NCBI RefSeq assembly: GCF_900091315.1
Contig: NZ_FLSP01000048.1
Coordinates: 1-61,766, forward strand
DNA from: Streptomyces sp. DI166
GTDB lineage: Bacteria > Actinomycetota > Actinomycetes > Streptomycetales > Streptomycetaceae
DNA: 61,766 nucleotides
Reading direction: 5' to 3'
Shown in pieces: positions 25,720 to 34,426 of this stretch (position 1 is its first letter; each line of letters starts with the position of its first letter). The notes under the pieces were generated by a model. That model searched no databases. It worked only from the letters and a program-made list of their open reading frames with translations, and was not told the origin of the DNA. The position numbers and the translations under genes were made by a program.

Positions 25720-27135
25720 TCAGCCCATGTCCTCCAGCTTCTTGCCCTTGGTCTCGGGCACGAACTTGAGGATGAAGGGGATGGAGAGGAAGGCGAACAC
25801 CGCGTACATGACGTAGGTGAGCGACAGGTTCCACTCCGCCAGGTCCGGGAACGTGATCGTGATGACCCAGTTGGCGATCCACTGGGCCGAGGCAGCGACA
25901 CCGAGGGCGGCGGCGCGGATCTTGTTCGGGAAGACCTCGCCGAGCATGACCCAGACCACCACGCCCCAGGACAGGGCGAAGAAGAGGACGAAGGCGTTGG
26001 CGGCGATCAGCGCCGTGGCGCCCTGGAGGGTGGGCAGCGGGTCGTTGCCGCTCTGGTAGGAGAAGGCCCAGGCGGCGACCGCGAGCGAGACGCCCATGCC
26101 GACGGAGCCGATCAGGGCGAGCGGCTTGCGGCCGATCCGGTCGACGAAGATCATCGCGATCACGGTGCCGATGATGTTGATGATCGAGGTCTCGAACGAG
26201 TAGAAGAACGAGCTCGACGGGTCGACGCCGACGGACTGCCAGAGCAGGTTCGAGTAGTAGAAGATGACGTTGATGCCGACCAGCTGCTGGAAGACGGAGA
26301 GCCCGATACCGATCCAGACGATCGGCAGCAGACCGAACCGGCCGCCCAGCAGGTCCCGGAAGGTCGACTTGTGGTCACCGCGCACGGCGTTGTCGATCTC
26401 GGCGACACGGGCGTCGAGGTCGATGTCGCCCTCGACGTCGGCGAGCACCTTCTTGGCCTCGTCGACCCGGCCGACGCTGATCAGGAAGCGCGGCGACTCG
26501 GGGATGGCGAACGACAGCAGGCCGTAGACCAGGGCCGGGACGATCATCACGCCGAGCATCCACTGCCAGGACTCAAGCCCCGCGACCGTGCCGCGCTCGT
26601 CGCCGTCGGCCATGTTCAGGATGGCCCAGTTGACCAGCTGGGAGACGGCGATGCCGATGACGATGGCGGCCTGCTGGAAGGAGGCGAGCCGGCCGCGGTA
26701 GGCGGGCGGGGCGACCTCGGCGATGTAGGCGGGGCCGATGACGGAGGCCATACCGATGGCTATGCCGCCCAGGACGCGCCAGGCGGCCAGGTCCCAGGCG
26801 CTGAACGGAAGCCCGGAGCCGACGGCCGAGACGGCGAACAGCACCGCCGCGATCTGCATGACCCGGATACGTCCGATGCGGTCCGCGATCCGGCCGGCGA
26901 CGGCCGCGCCGACCGCGCTGCCGAGCAGGGCGCAGGCGGCGACCGTGCCGGTGGCACCGGAGCTGAGGTCGAACCGGTCCTGGATGCCGCCGTTGGCGCC
27001 GTTGATGACGGAGCTGTCGTAGCCGAACAGGAATCCGCCGAGGGCGGCAGCGGCCGTGATGAAGACGACGTGCCCGAGATGTTCGGGGTGTGTCGCCTTG
27101 GCGCCTGACTGGGCTGCCTGCGCAGTGCTGGTCAC
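25720..27135 (-). CDS. glcP: Major facilitator glucose permease GlcP
   Basis: The 471-residue protein has twelve predicted membrane spans and the sugar-porter signatures: FGYDSSVINGANGGIQDRFD, AGRIADRIGRIRV, RVLGGIAIGMASVIGPAYIA, PESPRFL, QQLVGINVIFYYSNLLWQSV, DRIGRKPLALIGSVGMG and the terminal PETKGKKLEDMG. Its place beside smc matches glcP1 of S. coelicolor, a proton-coupled glucose importer needed for glucose repression. A perfect 10-bp palindrome lies 92 bp upstream. Confidence 0.9.
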   Translation of the reverse strand: MTSTAQAAQSGAKATHPEHLGHVVFITAAAALGGFLFGYDSSVINGANGGIQDRFDLSSGATGTVAACALLGSAVGAAVAGRIADRIGRIRVMQIAAVLFAVSAVGSGLPFSAWDLAAWRVLGGIAIGMASVIGPAYIAEVAPPAYRGRLASFQQAAIVIGIAVSQLVNWAILNMADGDERGTVAGLESWQWMLGVMIVPALVYGLLSFAIPESPRFLISVGRVDEAKKVLADVEGDIDLDARVAEIDNAVRGDHKSTFRDLLGGRFGLLPIVWIGIGLSVFQQLVGINVIFYYSNLLWQSVGVDPSSSFFYSFETSIINIIGTVIAMIFVDRIGRKPLALIGSVGMGVSLAVAAWAFSYQSGNDPLPTLQGATALIAANAFVLFFALSWGVVVWVMLGEVFPNKIRAAALGVAASAQWIANWVITITFPDLAEWNLSLTYVMYAVFAFLSIPFILKFVPETKGKKLEDMG

Positions 27136-27226
27136 GTAGTACTCCTCGGGCCACCGGCAGCATCGCCGGATGGGGGGTAGCCCTTCCTGTGGCCGGACGA
27201 CTGCGCGCCACCACCTGAAGGTAAAA

Positions 27227-27236
27227 GCAACGTTGC
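27227..27236. promoter_or_regulatory. Palindrome GCAACGTTGC upstream of glcP, possible LacI-family operator
   Basis: A perfect ten-base palindrome with the central AACGTT typical of LacI/GalR-family half-sites lies 92 bases before the glcP start in an A/T-richer stretch. Binding is an inference. Confidence 0.4.
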
Positions 27237-27335
27237 AGACCCTATGCCTTCAAGTTCCGAAGTCAATAGGGAGTCCGGTGTGAGATACAGGGCAGGCGAA
27301 GTCCGCTTGTGTTCAGGACTTGAATGTAGGGGGAA

Positions 27336-30300
27336 TCAGCGAAGACGCTGTGAGATGACCTTGGACACACCGTCGCCCTGCATGGAGACGCCGTACAGTG
27401 CGTCGGCGACCTCCATGGTGCGCTTCTGATGGGTGATCACGATCAGCTGGGAGGCCTCCTGGAGCTCCTGCATGATGCGGATCAGCCGCTGGAGGTTGGT
27501 GTCGTCGAGGGCCGCCTCGACCTCGTCCATGACGTAGAACGGGCTGGGCCGGGCCTTGAAGATCGACACCAGCATGGCGACGGCGGTCAGTGACCGCTCG
27601 CCGCCGGAGAGCAGGCTCAGCCGCTTGACCTTCTTGCCCGGCGGACGCGCCTCCACGTCCACGCCGGTGGTCAGCATGTTGTCGGGGTCGGTCAGCACCA
27701 GGCGGCCCTCACCGCCGGGGAACAGCCTGCTGAAGACGCCCTCGAACTCCCGGGCGGTGTCCCGGTAGGCCTCGGTGAAGACCTGCTCGACCCGCTCGTC
27801 GACCTCCTTGACGACCTGGAGCAGATCGGCGCGGGTCTTCTTCAGGTCCTCAAGCTGCTCGCTGAGGAACTGGTGGCGCTCCTCCAGCGCGGCGAACTCC
27901 TCCAGCGCCAGCGGGTTGACCTTGCCGAGCTGCTGGTAGGCCCGCTCGGCGGCCCTCAGCCGCTTCTCCTGCTCGGCGCGCACGAACGGCCGGGGCTTGT
28001 TGCGCGGGTGCTCGGGGTCCTCGGGCAGCTCCTCGCCCTCGGCGGGCGGGGAGGGCGGTACGAGCTGGTGGGGGCCGTACTCCTCGACCAGCCCGGCCGG
28101 TTCGACGCCCAGCTCCTCCAGTGCCTTGGTCTCCAGCTGCTCGATCCGCAGCCGCTTCTCGGCACCCAGCACCTCGCCGCGGTGCACGGAGTCGGTGAGC
28201 TTGTCCAGCTCGGCCTTCAGGTCCCGGCCGGTGGTGCGGGCCGCGGCCAGCTCCTGCTCCCGCCTGGCCTTGGCCGCCTCGGCGGCGGTGCGCTCCTCGG
28301 CGGCCCGCGCGAGGGAGACCTCGACGTGCGCGAGAAGTTGCCGGGCGCCCGAGGCGACAGCTTCGGCGACCGCGGCCTCGTGCCGCAGCCGCGCCCGCCG
28401 CTGCTCGGCACGCGCGCGTGCCTCGCGTTCCGCGCGGGCGGCCCGGTCCAGGGAGTCGGCGCGTCCGGCCAGCCCCTTGACGCGTTCCTCGTGCGTACGG
28501 ACCTGGAGGCGGGCCTCCATCTCGGTCTGCCGGGCGTTGGCGCCATCGGCGTTCAGCCGGTCCCGCACGGAGGTGTCGGGCTCCTCTTCGACGGGCATCT
28601 CCTCGGCCACCGCGAGCCGTTCGGCGAGGATCTCCACCTCTTCGAGCGCTTTGTCCAGCGCCTCCTGCGCCCGCGCGGCGGCGGCCACGGAACGCTCCGC
28701 CTCTCCGGCCGCGCCCCGTGCCTGCCCGGCGAGCCGGCCGAGCTGCTGGGCCACGGCCGACTTCTCCCGGTCGGCGGCGCGACGCCGCTCCGCCAGCTCC
28801 TCGACGCGGGCGGCGCATTCCTTGCGGCGCTCCTGGGCGGCGCGCTGCGCCTCGGCCAGCTCCTCGCAGCGGACCGCCAGCTCCTCCAGCTCGGCGGCGG
28901 CCTCGTCCACGGAGGCCTGCACCTCCAGCAGGCTGGGCGCCCCGGCGGAGCCTCCTTGCGCGAAGTGGGCGCCCAGGAGGTCCCCTTCGGCGGTGACCGC
29001 GGTGAGGTGGGGGTGGGCGTAGACCAGGTCCTCGGCGTCCTCCAGGGTGCCGACGACGACGATTCCGGCGAGCAGGCGCCGTACGGCCGGCATCAGTTCG
29101 GCGGGGCCGCGCACGAAGTCGGCGGCGCGGGGGGCAGGCGCGTCGGTGGGGTCCCCCGCCGGTTCCGGTGCCCCGGTGAGCAGCAGGGAGGCGCGGCCCG
29201 CGTCCTGTTTGCGCAGCAGGCGGATCGCGTCGGCCGCAGCGGACGGTGTCGTGGCCGCGAGGGCGTCGGCCGCGGCGCCGAGGGCGCAGGCCAGCGGGAC
29301 CTCGTAGCCCGGGGTGATGGTGAGCAGTTCCGCGGCCGGGCCGAGCAGGCCGGTCAGGCGGTCGCGGGCGCCCAGCAGCGCCCCGGTGCCGTCCTTGCGG
29401 CGCAGGCCGAGGGCGAGGGCCTCGTGGCGGGCCTGGGTGGCGGCGCGGGCCCGCTCCACCGCGGTGGCCGCCTCACGGGCCGACGCGAGGGCCGTCTCCG
29501 CCTCGGCGAGGGCGGTCTTGGCGGCCTCGTGCTGTGCGGCGAGTTCCGAGTCGTCCGCGTCGAGGCCGTCGACCTCGGCCTTGAGTGCCTCGTACTCCTC
29601 CTGGGCGGCGACCGCCCGTTCCTGGGCCTCGTCGCGGGCGGCGGCAAGCCGGTCGATCTCGGCCTGGGCGGCGGCGGCGCGCGAACGGGCGGCGTTGACC
29701 TGTCCGTTCAGCCGGGCCAGGCCCTCACGGCGGTCGGCGATGGCGCGGGCGGCGTCCTTCAGGCGCCGCTCCTCCAGGGCGAGTTCGCGCTCCAGTTCGG
29801 CGCGGTGGGCGACGGTCTCCTCCAGGGCGCGCTGGGCCGCCTCCAGGGCCGCCTCCAGTTCGGCCTCCTGCTCGCGGATGCGGGCGGCCTCGCGCTCCAT
29901 GTCCTCGGGGTCGCGACCGCGCCGCTCCTCGGGCGGGGCGGAGGTGGCGCTCTTGACGCGGGCGTCGGCGAGGGAAATGGTGCCGCGGACCCGCTCGGCG
30001 AGCTGGGACAGCTCGTACCAGGTCTGCTGGGCGCGCTGGAGGCGCGGGGTGAGCTGCCTTACCTCGTCCTCCAGAAGCGCCTCGCGCTGGAGGGCCTTCT
30101 TCAGCTCCTGTTCGGCGGCTTCCTTGCGCTCCTTCAGCGCGGCCTCGTCGGCGACCTCCGCCTGCAGGGCCTCGCGCAGCCGTACGAGGTCGTCGGCGAG
30201 CAGGCGCAGACGGGCGTCGCGCAGGTCGGCCTGGATGACGGCGGCGCGGCGGGCGACGGCGGCCTGGCGGCCGAGCGGCTTGAGCTGGCGGCGCAGTTCG

Positions 30301-30887
30301 TCGGTGAGGTCCTGCACGCGGGCGAGGTTGGCCTGCATCGCGTCGAGCTTGCGCAGCGCCTTTTCCTTGCGCTTCCTGTGCTTGAGGACGCCGGCGGCCT
30401 CCTCGATGAAGGCGCGGCGGCCCATGGGGTCGGCGTGCAGCACGGAGTCGAGCTGGCCCTGGCCGACGATGACGTGCATCTCGCGGCCGATACCGGAGTC
30501 GGAGAGCAGCTCCTGGATGTCGAGCAGGCGGCACGTGTCACCGTTGATCTGGTACTCGCTGCCGCCGTTGCGGAACATGATCCGCGTGATGGTGACCTCG
30601 GAGTACTCGATGGGCAGCGCCCCGTCGGAGTTGTCGATGGTCAGCGACACCTCGGCGCGGCCGAGCGGCGGGCGGCCGGTGGTGCCGGCGAAGATGACGT
30701 CCTCCATCTTGCCGCCGCGCAGGGACTTGGCGCCCTGCTCGCCCATGACCCAGCTGAGCGCGTCAACGACGTTGGACTTGCCCGAACCGTTCGGTCCGAC
30801 GACACACGTAATGCCCGGTTCGAACCGGAGTGTGGTCGCCGAGGCGAACGACTTGAACCCGCGGAGAGTCAGGGCCTTGAGGTGCAC
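27336..30887 (-). CDS. smc: Chromosome segregation ATPase SMC
   Basis: The GTG at 30887 (VHLKALTLRGFKSFASATTL) gives 1183 residues, normal for SMC. The N-terminal head has Walker A VVGPNGSGKSNVVDALSW. Two very long Arg/Glu/Ala coiled-coil arms flank a hinge at about 500-690 (TPGYEVPLACALGAAADALA, later GDLLGAHFAQGGS). The C-terminal head has the signature LSLLSGGERSLTAVAMLV and Walker B FYVMDEVEAALDDTN. With ScpA/ScpB it compacts and separates chromosomes, notably during sporulation in Streptomyces. Confidence 0.97.
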   Translation of the reverse strand: MHLKALTLRGFKSFASATTLRFEPGITCVVGPNGSGKSNVVDALSWVMGEQGAKSLRGGKMEDVIFAGTTGRPPLGRAEVSLTIDNSDGALPIEYSEVTITRIMFRNGGSEYQINGDTCRLLDIQELLSDSGIGREMHVIVGQGQLDSVLHADPMGRRAFIEEAAGVLKHRKRKEKALRKLDAMQANLARVQDLTDELRRQLKPLGRQAAVARRAAVIQADLRDARLRLLADDLVRLREALQAEVADEAALKERKEAAEQELKKALQREALLEDEVRQLTPRLQRAQQTWYELSQLAERVRGTISLADARVKSATSAPPEERRGRDPEDMEREAARIREQEAELEAALEAAQRALEETVAHRAELERELALEERRLKDAARAIADRREGLARLNGQVNAARSRAAAAQAEIDRLAAARDEAQERAVAAQEEYEALKAEVDGLDADDSELAAQHEAAKTALAEAETALASAREAATAVERARAATQARHEALALGLRRKDGTGALLGARDRLTGLLGPAAELLTITPGYEVPLACALGAAADALAATTPSAAADAIRLLRKQDAGRASLLLTGAPEPAGDPTDAPAPRAADFVRGPAELMPAVRRLLAGIVVVGTLEDAEDLVYAHPHLTAVTAEGDLLGAHFAQGGSAGAPSLLEVQASVDEAAAELEELAVRCEELAEAQRAAQERRKECAARVEELAERRRAADREKSAVAQQLGRLAGQARGAAGEAERSVAAAARAQEALDKALEEVEILAERLAVAEEMPVEEEPDTSVRDRLNADGANARQTEMEARLQVRTHEERVKGLAGRADSLDRAARAEREARARAEQRRARLRHEAAVAEAVASGARQLLAHVEVSLARAAEERTAAEAAKARREQELAAARTTGRDLKAELDKLTDSVHRGEVLGAEKRLRIEQLETKALEELGVEPAGLVEEYGPHQLVPPSPPAEGEELPEDPEHPRNKPRPFVRAEQEKRLRAAERAYQQLGKVNPLALEEFAALEERHQFLSEQLEDLKKTRADLLQVVKEVDERVEQVFTEAYRDTAREFEGVFSRLFPGGEGRLVLTDPDNMLTTGVDVEARPPGKKVKRLSLLSGGERSLTAVAMLVSIFKARPSPFYVMDEVEAALDDTNLQRLIRIMQELQEASQLIVITHQKRTMEVADALYGVSMQGDGVSKVISQRLR

Positions 30888-31100
30888 GCCGCTGGACTCT
30901 ACCTGGCGGGGATGTCTCACTCCATGAACGCGCGGTTTCACCCTTGAACATGCAGGGCACACCAAACGTTGAAGAGACTGAAAGGATGCGTGGGGGAAAG
31001 AAAGAAGGGACGCCGAGGCGTCCCTTGCAGTTTCTGACAACTTAGCGGTTGATACGGGCAGCCCGACCGCCGTGTGTGCTGTCGTGGAGCAGTGCAGCGA

Positions 31101-31304
31101 TCAGGTGAGCGCAGGCTCCGCCTGGTGTGCGTCGATGCTCTCCATGATCCTGTCGTGAGAAGCGGCAGCCGTCAGCGCGTCGTTCTCCGCCTGGATCCGT
31201 ACGAGCTCGGATTCCAGGTCCTGTACGCGCTGCTGGAGCCGTCGCATCTCGGCGAGGAGTCGCGGGTCAGAGCCGCCGACGTAACCGAGAAGCGCCTTTG
31301 CCAT
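31101..31304 (-). CDS. Small coiled-coil protein, unknown function
   Basis: The ATG at 31304 (MAKALLGYVGGSDPRLLAEM) gives 67 residues. From residue 14 on, heptad-like leucines (RRLQQRVQDLESELVRIQAE) predict a coiled coil. Similar short proteins are, as I remember, conserved next to smc/acyP in streptomycetes. No function is known to me. Confidence 0.75.
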   Translation of the reverse strand: MAKALLGYVGGSDPRLLAEMRRLQQRVQDLESELVRIQAENDALTAAASHDRIMESIDAHQAEPALT

Positions 31305-31682
31305 GATGGATGGTCCTCCACAATGAGTGACCGACCGAAGCGGTGTGGGTCGTGAGGGATTCGCACCCACGGTGCTTGGCACTCTTGAGTTCTTGCTGCC
31401 GTTCTTACATGCCAAACAGCTAAGGTGCGCGGGGCTTTCAGCGTCTCACCAAAAAGTTTGACGGTCAACACGATCACGCCCCGTATTGACGGGCGCACCG
31501 GGGGCGCGCGGCCTGTTCGGCGGCGCTGCGACTCCTGCGGGGCCCTGAGGGCGTGGCGATCATCCTTGCGTGCGGAGCATGCCAGCGCAAGCGTTTCTCG
31601 GCAACCACCTGGACCTTTCTGTTTCGGGCAGGTTCCACCGGCATGGTCCGCGGGCGCGGCTGGGCCGGCCGGCGCCCCCGGA
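31305..31682. other. Intergenic region between small coiled-coil gene and acyP
   Basis: No gene is supported in these 378 bp. A tRNA T-arm-like stretch near 31351-31370 has no matching acceptor or anticodon stems. The A/T-richer segment at 31430-31465 may hold the promoter of the minus-strand small gene. Confidence 0.45.
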
Positions 31683-31964
31683 TCACCGGATGGCGAAGCC
31701 GTCGTAGCCGCCGCGGGGTGTGTCCCATATCTCTGTGACACCGTCCACGCGCCCGGGCGTGTCGTCACCCTGGAGCCACTCCAGCAGACTTTCGCAACCG
31801 GAGCGGGGCCCCTCGGCGACCACTTGGACGCGTCCGTCGTCCAGATTGAGAGCAAAACCACTCAGGCCGCCGATCTCCAGCGCCTTGGCGCGTGTGAACC
31901 AGCGGAAACCCACACCTTGGACACGTCCGCGCACCCAGGCAACCAGCCGAACATCCTCGCTCAT
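31683..31964 (-). CDS. acyP: Acylphosphatase
   Basis: The protein has 93 residues, normal for the family. The active-site Arg lies in WVRGRVQGVGFRWFTRAKA and the catalytic Asn in LSGFALNLDDGRVQVVAEG. The enzyme hydrolyses acyl phosphates such as acetyl phosphate or carbamoyl phosphate in the cytoplasm. The gene stands alone. Confidence 0.95.
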   Translation of the reverse strand: MSEDVRLVAWVRGRVQGVGFRWFTRAKALEIGGLSGFALNLDDGRVQVVAEGPRSGCESLLEWLQGDDTPGRVDGVTEIWDTPRGGYDGFAIR

Positions 31965-32125
31965 GGATGCAACCTAACCGCCCAAAGTCCCACTGGGCAC
32001 TTCCGCATCCGGCGCCATGCGGTACCGTCCCCACCCAATGAATCTCATATGAAACTCACTCGATCGAGTGAGTTGGTTGATCGCCAGAGGACGAGTCGAC
32101 CGCACGGACGAGGGAAGGCCAGGAC

Positions 32126-33247
32126 ATGGGACGCCACCGACGCTCCGCCGCCGGCCGCGCCGCCACAGGCCGCGCCACGGGGGTCAGTCATACCGACGGT
32201 TCCGCCCAGTGGAGCCACGACCCGCTGGCCCCGTACTCGGACGAGACGGTGGGCATAGCCCCCTATCTGCACCAGGACGCGTACGCCGGTGCCTACGCGC
32301 AGACGGAGGCCTACCTCTTCTCCTCCGAGGGCGGTCAGGGCTTCGGAGGCGCCGAGGACTACACGTGGGAACCGGAGACCACCGTCTTCGCGAGCGAGGG
32401 TCTCTACCCCGCCGACGGTGACGGGCGGGCGCGGGGGCACCGCAAGAAGAAGAAGGCCGCGACTCCGGTGCGTACCGGGCTGCTCGGGGTCTCGGCGGCG
32501 GTGGCCATCGGTACCGTCGCGGTCGCCACGGGCGTGCTGCCCGGCGGGGACACCTACACGCTCGGGGGCGGCGGCAGCAGCGACAAGGTGCGCACCGCCG
32601 ACTCGCCGACCAGCTCGCCGAGCGAGCAGGGCGGCACCTCCGGCAGCGCGGAGAGCCGCGACGACAGCACCCCGGCCAGCCGGGACCAGGAGCGGGACGC
32701 CTCGCCCGCCGCGTCCCCGTCGCCGTCGACCTCCTCGGCCGCGCCGACCAAGGCCCCGGAGAAGAAGAAGCCGAAGACCACGCCGAGCAAGAAGCCGAAG
32801 ACGACCCCCTCCAAGCCCGAGACCAAGGCACCGGAGAAGAAGCCCAGCGCACCGGTGACCCTCTCGGAGGAGGCAGCCGCCGCGGCCGAGGTGCTCCAGC
32901 TGGTCAACGAGGAGCGCGCGAAGGTCGGCTGCAGCCCCGTGGCCGCCAACAGCGCCCTGTCCGACCTGGCCTCCGCCTTCAGCGAGGACATGGCGGCCCG
33001 CGGCTTCTTCGACCACACCAACCCCGACGGCGAGAGCCCCTGGGACCGCGCGGCCGAGGCCGGCATCACCACCCTGGGCGGCGAGAACATAGCCCGCGGC
33101 CAGGCCGACGCCGCCGCGGTCATGGAAGCCTGGATGAACAGCCCCGGCCACAAGGCCAACATCCTGAACTGCGACTTCAAGACCCTGGGCGTGGGCGTCC
33201 ACATGGCCCCCGGCGGGCCTTGGTGGACGCAGAACTTCGGGTACTAG
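32126..33247 (+). CDS. Membrane-anchored or secreted CAP/SCP-domain protein
   Basis: The 373-residue protein (ATG at 32126) has a polar cytoplasmic N-terminal region of about 110 residues, then KKKKAATPVRTGLLGVSAAV leading into a single hydrophobic span (about 117-138). A Ser/Thr/Pro/Lys linker follows, and then a C-terminal CAP domain (about 248-373). The CAP marks are LQLVNEERAKVGCSPV, HTNPDGESPWDRA, GENIARGQ, NSPGHKANILN and the ending WWTQNFGY. Bacterial CAP proteins are extracellular; their biochemical role is mostly unknown. The long basic, Pro-rich linker suggests crossing of the cell wall. Confidence 0.85.
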   Translation: MGRHRRSAAGRAATGRATGVSHTDGSAQWSHDPLAPYSDETVGIAPYLHQDAYAGAYAQTEAYLFSSEGGQGFGGAEDYTWEPETTVFASEGLYPADGDGRARGHRKKKKAATPVRTGLLGVSAAVAIGTVAVATGVLPGGDTYTLGGGGSSDKVRTADSPTSSPSEQGGTSGSAESRDDSTPASRDQERDASPAASPSPSTSSAAPTKAPEKKKPKTTPSKKPKTTPSKPETKAPEKKPSAPVTLSEEAAAAAEVLQLVNEERAKVGCSPVAANSALSDLASAFSEDMAARGFFDHTNPDGESPWDRAAEAGITTLGGENIARGQADAAAVMEAWMNSPGHKANILNCDFKTLGVGVHMAPGGPWWTQNFGY

Positions 33248-33261
33248 AGACACATAACCAC

Positions 33262-33306
33262 GCACAAGGGCTCCCCGTCCGGCTGTCGGACGGGGAGCCC
33301 TTGTGC
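33262..33306. terminator. Bidirectional terminator between CAP gene and flavodoxin-like gene
   Basis: The arms gcacaagggctccccgtccg and cggacggggagcccttgtgc are perfectly complementary around a five-base loop (gctgt), between two convergent genes. It is one of the strongest hairpins in the window. Confidence 0.93.
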
Positions 33307-33324
33307 GTGTGCCCTGCGTAGGGC

Positions 33325-33915
33325 TTACGCCGCCACCGACGTCCGGCCCGTTACGAAGGCGCGGGCCGCCTCCGCGACGCGGCGGCCGAGGTGTTCCGCG
33401 GTGGCGATGTCGGCCTTGTGGACGGCGTCGGGGCCCTGGTCGACGTTGGTCTGGGCCGCCGCGCCGGCGAAGACGCCGAGGCGGTTGAGGTCGTGCTCGG
33501 AGCCCTCGCTGTTGTTCCAGCCGGGGTGCAGGCCGAGGTTGATCCAGTGCATGCCGTGCTGCGCGGCGAGGATCTGGAAGAACTGCAGCGTGTGCAGCTT
33601 GTCGCCGCTCTTGGAGCCGGAGTTGGTGAAGCCGGCCGCCAGCTTGTCCTTCCAGTCCTGGCCGAACCAGCGCTTGGAGCTGGCCTCGGCGAAGACGTGG
33701 AAGGGGCCGGAGGCGGTGCCCATGTAGGTGGGCGAGCCGAAGACGATGGCGTCGGAGCCGTCGAGCACGGCCCACTCCTCGTCGGTGATCTCGGCGACGT
33801 TGATCAGCTTCACCTCGGCACCGGCCTGGGCGGCACCGGCGCGGACGGCCTCGGCGAGGACGGCGGTGTGGCCGTAGCCGGAGTGGTAGGCGATGGAGAC
33901 GACGGGGGTGGTCAC
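33325..33915 (-). CDS. Flavodoxin-fold NAD(P)H-dependent oxidoreductase (WrbA-like)
   Basis: The protein has 196 residues. The FMN-binding loop is YHSGYGHTAVLAEAV at the N-terminus, followed by GSPTYMGTASGPFHVFAEA and FTNSGSKSGDKLHTLQFF, as in WrbA and related quinone or flavin reductases. It is transcribed away from an HxlR-type regulator across a palindromic operator, the usual arrangement of redox- or electrophile-induced oxidoreductases. The substrate is not known. Confidence 0.85.
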   Translation of the reverse strand: MTTPVVSIAYHSGYGHTAVLAEAVRAGAAQAGAEVKLINVAEITDEEWAVLDGSDAIVFGSPTYMGTASGPFHVFAEASSKRWFGQDWKDKLAAGFTNSGSKSGDKLHTLQFFQILAAQHGMHWINLGLHPGWNNSEGSEHDLNRLGVFAGAAAQTNVDQGPDAVHKADIATAEHLGRRVAEAARAFVTGRTSVAA

Positions 33916-33963
33916 GGGGCGTACTCCTGGAGTCGGCAGGTCAATGATGGTGTGGAAATGAAA

Positions 33964-34001
33964 GCACTAACCAGAAGTTAGTGCAACCTACGGGTTAGCG
34001 C
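33964..34001. promoter_or_regulatory. Palindromic operator between flavodoxin-like gene and HxlR regulator
   Basis: The sequence gcactaac-cagaa-gttagtgc (33964-33984) is a perfect 8-bp inverted repeat. Another near-identical half site, gttagcgc, follows at 33994-34001. It lies between the two divergent starts (33915 and 34025), so it can control both genes. Confidence 0.75.
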
Positions 34002-34024
34002 TGTGGTCGAGTACGCTTTTTGGT

Positions 34025-34426
34025 ATGGACACCGCACAGGAGCGCACGGCGGAGCAGGAGCTGCCGTACAACGTGTTCGCGAAGGCCTGCCCCTCGCGCG
34101 GCACGCTGGAGCACGTCACCGGCCGCTGGGGCGCGCTCACCCTCGGCGCGCTGAGCGACGGATCGCTGCGCTTCAACGAGCTGCGCCGGCGCGTGGACGG
34201 CGTGAGCGAGAAGATGCTGTCCCAGACACTGCACGCGCTGGAGCGCGACGGGCTGGTGCTGCGCGAGGCGCAGCCGACCAACCCGCCGCGGGTGGACTAC
34301 GAACTGACGCCGCTGGGCCGCGAGGTGGCCACCCGGCTGCTCGGCCTCATCCACTTCGTGGAGGGCCGGATGGACGACGTGCTGGAAGCCCGCGAGCGCT
34401 ACGACGCGGCCCGCGGCGGCCTCTGA
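34025..34426 (+). CDS. HxlR-family winged-helix transcriptional regulator
   Basis: The protein has 133 residues (ATG at 34025). The HxlR fold is typical: a Cys near the N-terminus in FAKACPSRGTLEHVTGRWG, then LRFNELRRRVDGVSEKMLS, HALERDGLVLREAQ and VDYELTPLGREVATRL. The Cys may sense redox or electrophiles, as in several HxlR members, which is an inference. Its 3' end overlaps the convergent mutM gene by 28 bp. Confidence 0.9.
   Translation: MDTAQERTAEQELPYNVFAKACPSRGTLEHVTGRWGALTLGALSDGSLRFNELRRRVDGVSEKMLSQTLHALERDGLVLREAQPTNPPRVDYELTPLGREVATRLLGLIHFVEGRMDDVLEARERYDAARGGL

Noticed and set aside
31351..31370. A tRNA T-arm-like stretch upstream of the small coiled-coil gene
   Set aside because: No acceptor, D or anticodon stem can be built around it on either strand.
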